From: Cladorhizidae sp. MBARI D1340-BT2
Lineage: Eukaryota > Porifera > Demospongiae > Poecilosclerida > Cladorhizidae
Assembly: GCA_028752905.1 (NCBI GenBank)
Contig: JAQNBH010000010.1
Span: 20,631,308-20,695,307, forward strand
Direction: 5' to 3'
Length of the DNA stretch: 64,000 bases
The notes beneath the pieces are model-generated. The model was not told where the DNA came from. It ran no database searches and was given only the letters and a program-made list of their open reading frames with translations. Shown here in pieces: positions 12,301 through 24,300 of the stretch. Position numbers and translations under genes: made by a program. Every line of letters begins with the position of its first letter. Position 1 is the stretch's first letter.

Positions 12301-15300
12301 AGATTTATCATCTTGCACAAGTCACAGGATTATCAAGATAAAGAACATTAACATCCAAAATTGCAATTATCTGCGTACGTCCGTCACACCCTTTCAATCT
12401 ATTTTTCCTGGCTATATAGCTAACTAAAACCATAAGTCTTTTATTATGGTAAATACCTTAAATAGGCCTTACAATAACTGGAATATAAAATATTTCTTAT
12501 GGGCCATTGTTTTGATGTTATTAGGGAATTAAGTGTCTGAATTGTACTTCCGTCACGACGGAACTGCCCCACATATAAACTCCTAGCGAGCGTTGAATCC
12601 TTTGTACATGTTGAACTCGGAGCCAACAAATGCTTGCACAAAGAAATAGAATACAGTGAGAAAAAATAGGGGCTATATAAGGCCTGAACAAAGTTGAAAC
12701 AGAGCTGTAACCGGCATTCCCCCCGCAAACGTGAATACAATCCACGATCTTGTACCCACTCCATGTATTGTGTATCTACTTTTTCCTACACACAATTTAC
12801 CTAAAAATAGTATAATTTTTATATCAGAGGACTCCAAATGCAACTAATCTCTTTCACAATTCAGGGAAACAACTATAAGTAGGTAAAGGATCGTTCATAA
12901 TATAAACACTTTGTGATACTAACAATCTAGCTGAGCAGTCAGCAAGCAGCTGCACTTTTTTTTTTTTTTACCCAGAAGTGGTCAGTCGGTTTCCTCTGTC
13001 GTTGCTCTTGTGGCAATAGAGAAATGAAAATACAAGGCATGTATATATACAGATTTAGACAGATTTAGTAATAAACAACAGTATGATTACCGTATTTCCT
13101 CTATTAGAAACAACCCCTCCAATTATAGCCTCGTAGGCAAATATGTATGATACACCCAAATAATTGCTGATTAGGCTTATAAACTGAAAAGTAAAGAAAA
13201 GTGGTGGTTGGGGGGAATTCAGGAAAATTTTCTGGCTCCAGCAGGGATTAAACCCTTGATTTCTGCTTACTGGGCGAGTTATTCACCCATCCATTGCACA
13301 GGCATACAAACGATTATAAGTCCTCCAAACAGGTACTAGAATTCCTTCACAACTGCAATACATACATAGTTAATGCCTTCACAATAGATTGGACAGAAGT
13401 AAATGGTAACCACAGTTGCTATTAAAGAATATACGGTAAGGTTCTACAGTTTGTAGGAGCCTGCTGGACTATTTATAGAAACCAGAAAAAAAGGATTTTA
13501 TCATAATTATTTCCTTGAATGGTTACCAACGGGTTGAAATGGTTTCATCGTAGCAAACTGCAAATGAGGAGGGTGGAAATTCGAGGGCATACAAAGTTGA
13601 TCTCAGCCCAGGCTACATAAGGGCATGCACTCCAATTAGCATCACACAACCACACATGCTAAACAAATAAATTTAATATGGGAGAGAGCGCAGGTGAAGT
13701 TGAAAGAGAGTACAAAGTTTTAGTCCTCAACTAGTATTTTTGTTTTGTTTTCGGTTCTTCGAAGTCATCGTCATGGTCCGAGAAAGTCGCTACAATCCAA
13801 TTTTCAAGCTTGGAAATGAGCTCAGCAATTTGTGGTGCAGCTCTCCCTGCTTTAGGCTGAGAATTTTCCCAATTTCACTGCACTCTTTAATTTCTGGGCT
13901 ATTAAATGGGAAATAAAAATTATCTTCCCACGGGCAAGACCTGTACATGTTACGATTACAATTCAAAGATGGATGCTAAAATAATTTTCAAATGTATGTA
14001 AATCAGAACCTCTACCTATTGAAATAATGCTGTATTATATATGTTCAGTACGTAAAGGTACAAATGCTTTGCTCGACACATACTGCACATTTGTAATTTA
14101 CGTCTAATCTCTGTGCAAAAACCTGTCCAAATGCAGTGTAACAATTATTGAGATATACATGTACAGCAGGCAGTTTAATATGAGCATTGAATGCACTAAT
14201 GATGGAAACCATTCTTCATGTGTACATGGATAAATCTGTGGCAGTTGTAAGCCAAGACACCAACTCAGGAGGGGGAAATAAGCACTTACAGTGAGCTACA
14301 GTAGGTCAACACACTCCCCCATCGTGAAAAGAGTGCATGCCTTGAGCACAAACATTTGATACGATTTATTCAGCTGATGTGCTTTTAAAAGTTAGCATGA
14401 TTTACATAGAGACTTGTACAGACAAAATGGCCAGTGAAGGCCTGGACATGGTGAGCGGCTATGAGGTCATGCATTTGAGTAAAGTTAGTATAGTGTACAA
14501 CAGCTTCATCTTGGAAGTAGAGGGCTCCACCTCACACACATCCCAACTATATAGGCATTTGGAAAGCAATTACTCCAATTTTTTAGTGCAGGCGGGAGGA
14601 CAACTGTTTCATGTTTTAGCTCAAGGGCAACACATGTAAGCAACACACGCAAAGCAACACACGCAAGGCAACATATGCAAGGCAACAGATGCAAGGCAAC
14701 AGATGCAAGGCAACAGATGCAAGGCAACAGATGCAAGGCAACAGATGCAAGGCAACAGATGCAAGGCAACAGATGCAAGGCAACAGATGCAAGGCAACAG
14801 ATGCAAGGCAACAGATGCAAGGCAACAGATGCAAGGCAACAGATGCAAGGCAACAGATGCAAGGCAACAGATGCAAGGCAACAGATGCAAGGCAACAGAT
14901 GCAAGGCAACAGATGCAAGGCAACAGATGCAAGGCAACAGATGCAAGGCAACAGATGCAAGGCAACAGATGCAAGGCAACAGATGCAAGGCAACAGATGC
15001 AAGGCAACAGATGCAAGGCAACAGATGCAAGGCAACAGATGCAAGGCAACAGATGCAAGGCAACAGATGCAAGGCAACAGATGCAAGGCAACAGATGCAA
15101 GGCAACAGATGCAAGGCAACACATGCAAGGCAACACATGCAAGGCAACACATGCAAGGCAACACATGCAAGGCAACACATGGAAGGCAACACATGCAAGG
15201 CAACACATGCAAGGCAACACATGAAGGCAACACATGCAAGGCAACAGATGCAAGGCAAGAAGCAGTCAACATTGCCATTCAAGTTCTTCCCAACTAGGTA

Positions 15301-18300
15301 ATTTATAGAGCCTCGAGCTCCAGAATAATATGACAGGTTTGAGATAAACAACAATTAAAGAATTTTTTTTTTTATTAAAAAGGAAACGGTTCTGCGACTG
15401 TTCCACACCCTTCACCAAGATGAATTCAGATGTTGCATGTTTTAGCCACTCACAACCTGCCAACCCATCACTCTACCTTCTTCCCAGCCCTCCCCAACCT
15501 TCAAAATGGGCCTAAGGAACTCGCCAACTACTTACAAGCTAAGCAGAGCTAAAGCTAGGGCTAGAGTATAGGGTCAGAGCTACAGTAGTACAGTACAAGC
15601 TTATATAGTTGAGGGGGCTAGGGCTACATGTACATGTACATGCACATATGTACAGAGATCAGTCAAAGACTAGTACAAGCTCAGCTGAGGAGGCCAGGAC
15701 ATCTACAAACTCAGCTAAGGGGACTACAGTGATAGTATATGTACGCTCAGTTAGAGCTAAGGGGACAAGTGCTAGTATATTTAATCAGAGTTGAGTGGAC
15801 TACATGTAGGTCTAGTACAAGCTCAGCTGAGGCTAGGGCAAGCTCATCTGAGGGGACTAGTGCTAGGACAAAGCTCATCTGAGGGGTAGTGCTATGCCAA
15901 GCTCAGCTATATGTAAGGGGACTAGGACTAGTATAAGCATAGCTGAGGGGGCCAAGGCTATACAACTTCGGCTGAATGGACTACTGTAGGACAAGCTCAG
16001 CTGAGGGGGCTAGGGATAGTACAAGCTTAGTTGAGGGGGCTAGGGCTAGTACAAGCTCGGTAAGTGGCTCCTCTGTGTATTGAAGGCTTGAAGGTGTGAA
16101 TAAAACGCTAATTATTACTAGTATTGTTCAAGGAGCTACAGTACATGTACAGTACATGCACAACATGCCATGTGTGTAGCGTAACAGAGGACATGCTGTA
16201 ATGAATTTCATGATGTAATAATCCACAGACAATAGACCCAGTTAGTATACACACAAAGTTCTAGGTTGCCTGTTGCTTTTAAGACAGTACCCCATGGAGG
16301 AGATTAGAGCGCAGCTTTCTGTTGGTGCAGAAATGGAAGCTTATAGTGATCAAGCAGCAGCTGCAAGACTAGGGAGGAGCCAGCAAGTTATTTTTAGCAA
16401 CTATAAATATGTACTTTTAAAGTTGCAACTAAATTTACAGACAATGTGTGACAGCATCTCAGAGCTCCTTGAAAGCTTGCACTCGGTCAGTATGCCAAGA
16501 ATTACAACCTGTGCACCGGCAGGCACTCAACCAAGAGGTAATGAAGGGGCTCACCATTCTTCTTATGGGCTCCTGGCAGGCACTCAACCAAGAGGTAATG
16601 AAGGGGCTCACCATTCTTCTTATGGGCTCCTGGCAGGCACTCAACCAAGAGGTAATGAAGGGGCTCACCATTCTTCTTATGGGCTCCTGGCAGGCACTCA
16701 ACCAAGAGGTAATGAAGGGGCTCACCATTCTTCTTATGGGCTCCTGGCAGGCACTCAAACAAGAGGTAATGAAGGGGCTCACCATTCTTCTTATGGGCAC
16801 CTGGCAGGCACTCAACCAAGAGGTAATGAAGGGGCGGCTCACCATTCTTCTTATGGGCTCCTGGCAGGCACTCAAACAAGAGGTAATGAAGGGGTTCACC
16901 ATTCTTCTTATGGGCTACTGGCAGGCACTCAACCAAAAGGTAATGAAGGGGCTCACCATTCTTCTCGATGGGCACCTGGCATCTGGGACATGGCTTGATG
17001 TTGCTGTTGTTCTGGATGAAGCGCTCGGTCGCTTCTATCCAACGGGCACGATCGAGGTTGTGGGGGTCCACAGGGTAGGCCTGGCCCTGCGACACTGTAG
17101 GGGCTACATGCTGGCATGGGCCGTTGTGATAGGACCGCTTGCAGTCACGGCAGAATACAAACTATGACGGAGATGAAGGAGGATAGAGGAGGGAGAGAAG
17201 GAAGAGAGAAGGGAAATGAGGGAAGAAAAGAAGTGTGGATGGAGGAGATGGTGGGGGAGGTGGAGGGAGGAGGAGAGGATGACCAGGAGGAGTGTAGGAG
17301 GAGTTTGTGGAGGAGGTGGTAGAGGTGGAGATGAAGGAGGAGGTGGAGATGGAGAAGAATCAATTTAATGTGGAAGAAAAAGTGTATGTGTGTGTGGAGG
17401 TGTGTGGGGGGGAAGGTCAAGTGATGGGATTGGACTCTCATCCTGTGGCTCCAAACGTAGCATTAGGTCGGCACACCGGCCAACATTAGCCACCAATTAA
17501 CACTTGCTACTCTTATACACACACATGCCGTCATGTGTGTGTATGTGGAGGCAGACTATAGTCACTGAGCTACATAGTGATGTGTACAGTGTATGTGTAC
17601 ACAGATTACAGCCAGTGTGCTAGTCATGTGTGTTTGTGTGTGTGTGTGTGTGTGGTATGTGTGCATGTGTATGCACCCCACAGCCGCTTGGCTCCGGGCA
17701 CTGGATCCTGTTGCCTCCATCCTCTGGCAGCAAGCCTTCTCCACAGCCTCTGTTGGGACAGAGTATCCCTCCCATCTGCAGGATGCACTCCTCTGTGGCA
17801 AACTTCTGATACTTGGCATACTATATGTAGGTGAGGAAGAAGGTGTGTCGGCAGAGAGGGAGGGCATGCAAGCAGAGGATAATGGTGTTAGTAGGGGAGA
17901 GAGACGGGGCTGAAGGGCAAGAAGAGGTGAGGAATGGAGGGAGAAGAGAGGGAGGAATGCGAGAGAGGAGACAAATGAGCAAAAGTGAGTGTGCGGGAAG
18001 AAAGATGCACAGAGATACATACAGTAAGGAATAATTTAAGAAGAGAGAGTTCAGAAAGGGTAAAGGTTGTCACACATATCCTTAGAACATCATGCATGGC
18101 ATCAACATCCATGTGGGCGTGTTTAAAACCTAGAATTAAAAGCTCCACCCACTAAAAAAATTAACCTCAACAAGCATATATTTGAAACCACAAAATTAAC
18201 AGAGAAGAAGGCGGTCACTACTCCAGTGACAAAGAGACTGGCCTGTTTTTGCTTCTAGAGAATAAGGAGGAAAAGAGAAAATGAAAGAGTTCTCATCTTC

Positions 18301-21300
18301 CCTTTCCTGAAACAGAATAGCAGAAACATCAAATGATTGAAATTTTGAAGTTGCTTGTTCTAACTTTTTTTCTTTTGAAGTTCTGTCTGCCGATAGTTTG
18401 TCCAGGGGAGGAGAGGCTGAGAGTTTGTCCAGGGGAGGAGAGGCTGAGAGTTTGTCCAGGGGAGGAGAGGCTGAGAGTTTGTCCAGGGGAGGAGAGGCTG
18501 AAAGTTTGTCCAGGGAAGGAGAGGCTGAGAGTTTGTCCAGGGGAGGAGAGGCTGAGAGTTTGTCCAGGGGAGGAGAGGCTGAGAGTTTGTCCAGGGGAGG
18601 AAAGGCTGAGAGTTTGTCCAGGGGAGGAGAGGCTGAGAGTTTGTCCAGGGGAGGAGAGGCTGAGAGTTTGTCCAGGGGAGGAGAGGCTGAGAGTTTGTCC
18701 AGGGGAGGAGAGGCTGAGAGTTTGTCCATGGGAGGAGAGGCTGAGAGTTTGTCCAGGGGAGGAGAGGCTGAGAGTTTGTCCAGGGGGAGGAGAGGCTGAG
18801 AGTTTGTCCAGGGGAGGAGAGGCTGAGAGTTTGTCCAGGGGAGGAGGGGCTGAGAGTTTGTCCAGGGGAGGAGAGGCTGAGAGTTTGTCCAGGGGAAGAG
18901 AGGCTGAGAGTTTGTCGAGGGGAGGAGAGGCTGAGAGTTTGTCCAGGGGAGGAGAGGCTGAGAGTTTGTCCAGGGGAGGAGAGGCTGAGAGTTTGTCCAG
19001 GGGAGGAGAGGCTGAGAGTTTGTCCAGGGGAGGAGAGGCTGAGAGTTTGTCCAGGGGAGGAGAGGCTGAGAGTTTGTCCAGGGGAGGAGAGGCTGAGAGT
19101 TTGTCCAGGGGAAGAGAGGCTGAGAGTTTGTCCAGGGGAAGAGAGGCTGAGAGTTTGTCAAGGGGAGGAGAGGCTGAGAGTTTGTCAAGGGGAGGAGAGG
19201 CTGAGAGTTTGTCAAGGGGAGGAGAGGCTGAGAGTTTGTCCAGGGGAGGAAAGGCTGAGAGTTTGTCCAGGGGAGGAGTGGCAGTACATGTACAGAGTGT
19301 TTACATGGAGTAGATTTTGACTTGCTCCGAGCATGTTAGACACATCCCAACTAGGACCAGCTCTCAGTCGTCTTGCTCAGCCATCTATCAGTCTTAAGAC
19401 AAATCACTTACGCTAGGAGCACCCCTGACGTTGCAATTGACCCAAGAATACTAGCAATTCGAGCAGGAATATGAGCCGCTTGAGCAGGAATACAAGCAGC
19501 TCTAGCAGGAATACAAGCAGCTCCAGCAGAAATACAAGCAGCTCCAGCAGGAATACGAGCCGCTAGAGCAGGAATACAAGCAGCTCCAGCAGGAATACAA
19601 GCAGCTCCAGCAGGAATACAAGCAGCTCCAGCAGGAATACAAGCAGCTCCAGCATGAATACAATCAGCTCGAGCAGGATTACAAGCAGCTCGAGGCTGTT
19701 CAAGCCTAGGGCAGCGATGCACTGCACGAGTTCTACCATGTCCCAATATGTGTTGCGATGTGTCACATACTGTAGTAAAGCTAGTGCCTGCATCATTTTG
19801 TGGACCAGCCTTGAGAAAATCAACAATATTAAGAAATAGTTCAAAGTACATATAGAGAGAGAACAGGGAACAGAGGAACATCATTTCTTGTCGTATGAAG
19901 GTGGTTTGTGTGTTCCCGCTCACCAGGTCCTGCCCTTCCTTCTCACACCATCAGATGGTCATGTGGGCATGTCCAGTTACCCACGTGTTCCACAGCCAAG
20001 CCCCAGAGAGGCACAGGAACGAGCAGGAACAAGTGGTACATAGCAGGTGAGATACAACAAACAGGACACTAATAACACCATAAACAACAAAGACAGTGCT
20101 TTATGCAGGAACTCTTGGGTTGTGTGGGGGGGGGGGGGGGGGGGGGGACCAGACCAACAATTTCAAAGAACGCCTTGCAATTCATACTTCCTTCAGTGTT
20201 GTAATTACATGTAGGAGGGCCATATCCCTGGGCAACTCCATCTTGAAACACATGAAATGCCACACCATGTACACATGTACATGTAAATATATGTACAGTA
20301 CATGTAGGTATAAAACACAAATTCACAGCTAGAGGAACCAGGGTGCTCCCCCCTGCCCCCCTCAATGAATCCAGGTTTAACCTTGTACAGTGTAGATCAG
20401 TTTAAGGCTAATATACATGTACATGTACTTACATGTACATGAACTTTTATTTTAATGATAGTGCCATCACTAATAAATAAACATAATTAATAAATAAATA
20501 TATAAACATGTAGTGTATTTAGTATCATATATTACAAAATTATATATATACTGAGGATAACGCTGCCCAGACCCAATTCATGCATTCTTGCTTCCCCTAC
20601 CACAGTTTGTAGCCAGTGGCTGGCAATGCTGACCATGGGCTTGTAGCAATGGCTAGCCAAGTTGACATTGGAATTGTAGCAATGGCTGGCAATACTGACC
20701 ATGGGCTTGTACATGTAGTAGTGGCTGGCAATGCTGACCATGCGCTTGTAGCCAGTGGCTGGCAATGCTGACCATGAGCTTGTACAGTGGCTGGCTATGC
20801 TGACCATGGGCTTGTAGCAGTGGCTGGCAATGCTGACCATGAGCTTGTAGCAGTGGCTGGCTATGCTGACCATGAGCTTGTAGCAGTGGCTGGCAATGCT
20901 GACCATGGGCTTGTAGCAGTGGCTGGCAATGCTGACCATGAGCTTGTAGCAGTGGCTGGCAATGCTGACCATAGGCTTGTAGCTAGTGGCTGCCAATGCT
21001 GAACTTGGTAAATCATCCGTGCAATCATCAGTAGGCAATGTCTGACTGCAGCTGACAGTGACCAATGGGAGTATCCGTGGCTGCAAGAGCAATACGTCAT
21101 CCAACATATTTTATAGTTTTACCTGAGGAGATGGGGGGAGGGGGGAGAGATCCCTCTCATCAAAATAAAATTTAAATATTCAAGTCTTTCTTCAAAGTCT
21201 TGCTATGCCATTCAAACCACTTAAACTGCACAACTGTACACTGTATGTATAGAAGCCTTCCAGAGCTTGCAGTGACTGCCACTTCACAGATTACATCATA

Positions 21301-24300
21301 CATGTACATGTACATGCAACTGCTCTCCCGTGTCTAATGACATCTTGCATAAACACTTGAGAAAACTTTTCCCAGTAGGTCAAGGCGGTCCAGTGGTGTT
21401 GCCATGAACAACCCGGGTTGACAGTTTAATTATGTTATAAATCATTTTTTTACTTTTAATTTGTTAAATTTGGGTATAAGATGTTTATTAGTTAGTCCCA
21501 AGTTTAGTTCTAATCCCAGCAGTTTAATACGGCCTGCCGGAGTTTATTAGTTAGTCCCTCTCTCATCTTAAAAGGATGTCCATAGTTGAAAAATACAGTA
21601 CATGTAATTGCACAGATATCCTAGCCATAGCCTTCTCTCCCTAGCTGTCTATCACTAATCCTATAAGCTCTACATGCTAATCCCAACCCTAGCTTTCTAT
21701 GTCTAATCCTAACCCTAGCTATATTATCCCAATCCTATACCTACATCCTAGCCCTGGAAGCACACCTAATCCTAGCCCTAGAAGCACACCTAATCCTAGC
21801 CCTAGATGAACACCTAATCCTAGCCCTAGATGTACACCTAATCCCAGCCCTAGATGCACACCTAATCCTAGCCCTAGATGCACACCTAATCCCAGCCCTA
21901 GATGCACTCCTAATCCTAGCCCTAGATGAACACCTAATCCTAGCCTTAGATGCACACCTAATCACAGCCCTAGATGCACTCCTAATCCTAGCCCTAGATG
22001 CACTCCTAATCCTAGCCCTAGATGCACACCTAATCCCAGCCCTAGATGCACCCCTAATCCCAGCCCTAGATGCACACCTAATCCTAGCCCTAGATGCACA
22101 CCTAATCCCAGCCCTAGATGCACACCTAATCCTAGCCCTAGATGCACACCTAATCCTAGCCCTAGATGCACTCCTAATCCTAGCCCTAGATGCACTCCTA
22201 ATCCTAGACCTAGATCCACACCTAATCCTAGCCCTATATGCACACCTTATCCCAGCCCTAGATGCACTCCTAATCCTAGCCCTAGATGCACACCTAATCC
22301 TAGCCCTAGGTGCACACCTAATCGTAGCCCTAGATGCACACCTAATCCTAGCCCTAGATGCACACCTAATCCTAGCCTTAGATGCACACCCCTAGATGCA
22401 CACCTAATCCCAGCCCTAGATGCACTCCTAATCCAAGCCCTAGATGCACACCTAATCCTATCCCTAGATGCAAACCTAATCCTAGCCCTAGATGCACACC
22501 TAATCCTAGCCCTAGATGCACTCCTAATCCTAGCCCTAGATGCACTCCTAATCCTAGCCCTAGATGCACACCTAATCCTAGCCCTAGATGCACTCCTAAT
22601 CCTAGCCCTAGATGCACACACAATCCTAGCCCTAGATGCACACCTAATCCCAGCCCTAGATGCACTCCTAATCCTAGCCCTAGATGCACACCTAATCCTA
22701 GCCCTAGATGCACACCTAATCCTAGCCCTAGATGCACACCTAATGCTACACCTAATCCCAGCCCTAATCCTAGCCCTAGATGCACACCTAATCCAAGCCC
22801 TAGATGCACACCTAATCCTAGCCCTAGATGCACACCTAATCCTAGCCCTAGATGCACACCTAATCCTAGCCCTAGATGCACACCTAATCCTAGCCCTAGA
22901 TGCATGCCTAATCCTAGCCCTAGATGCACACCTAAGTTCCCAGCCCTAGATGCACACCTAATCCCAGCCCTATGTAGATGCACACCTAATCCTAGCCCTA
23001 GATGCACACCTAATCCTAGCCCAAGATGCACACCTAATCCTAGCCCTATATGCACACCTAATCCTAGCCCTAGATGCACACCTAATCCTAGCCATAAATG
23101 CACTCCTAATCTTAGCCCTAGAAGCACTCCTAATCCTAGCCCTAGATGCACACCTATTCCTAGCCCTTGATGCACACCTAATCCCAGCCCTAGATGCACT
23201 CCTAATCCTAGCCCTAGAAGCACTCCTAATCCTAGCCCTAGATGCACACTTAATCCTAACCCTAAATGCACACGTAATCCTATCCCTAGATGCAAACCTA
23301 ATCCTAGCCCTAGATGCACACCTAATCCTAATCCTAAATGCACTGCTAATCTTAGCCCTAGAAGCACTCCTAATCCTAGCCCTAGATGCACACCTATTCC
23401 TAGCCCTTGATGCACACCTAATCCTAGCCCTAGATGCACTCCTAATCCTAGCCCTAGAAGCACTCCTAATCCTAGCCCTAGATGCACACTTAATCCTAAC
23501 CCTAAATGCACACGTAATCCTATCCCTAGATGCACACCTAATCCTAGTCCTAGATGCACACCTAATCCTAGCCCTAGATCACCTAATCCCAGTCCTAGAT
23601 GCACACCTAATCCTAGCCCTAGATGCACACCTAATCCTAGCCCTAGATGCACACCTAATCCTAGCCTTAGATGCACACCTAATCCTAGCCCTAGATGCAC
23701 ACCTAATCCTAGGCCTAGATGCACACCTAATCCTAGCCCTAAATGCACACCTAATCCTAGCCCTAGATGCACACCTAATCCCAGCCCTAGATACACACCT
23801 AATCCTAGCCCTAGATGCACCCCTAATCCCAGCCCTAGATGCACTCCTAATCCCAGCCCTAGATGCACACCTAATCCTAGCCCTAGATGCACTCCTAATC
23901 CTAGCCCTAGATGCATGCCTAATCCTAGCCCTATATGCACACCTAATCCCAGCCCTAGATGCACACCTAATCCTAGCCCTAGATGCACACCTAATCCTAG
24001 CCCTAGATGCACACCTAATCCTAGCCCTAGATGCACTCCTAATCCTAGCCCTAGATGCACACCTAATCCTAGCCCTAGATGCACACCCAATCCTAGCCCT
24101 AGATGCACACCTAATCCCAGCCCTAGATGCACTCCTAATCCTAGCCCTATATGCACACCTAATCCTAGCCTTAGATGCACACCTAATCCCAGCCCTAGAT
24201 GCACTCCTAATCCTAGCCCTAGATGCACCCCTAATCCTAGCCCTAGATGCACTCTTATCCTAGCCCTAGATGCACACCTAATCCCAGCCCTAGATGCACA

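Noticed and set aside
14506..15354. Cys/Leu-rich 282-codon frame and its companions
   Set aside because: The 14-bp array is open in every frame; there is no independent coding evidence.
17562..18020. 152-codon minus-strand frame through the IBR exon
   Set aside because: It is the wrong frame. The true parkin frame is defined by cysteine motifs and by phase agreement with the neighbouring exons.
18196..19313. Frames of 326 and 339 codons on opposite strands
   Set aside because: Products of the 27-bp minisatellite.
21650..21740. Chromosome end (telomere) at the satellite margin
   Set aside because: Unique and genic sequence continues on both sides, and the hexamers are not a pure telomere repeat.
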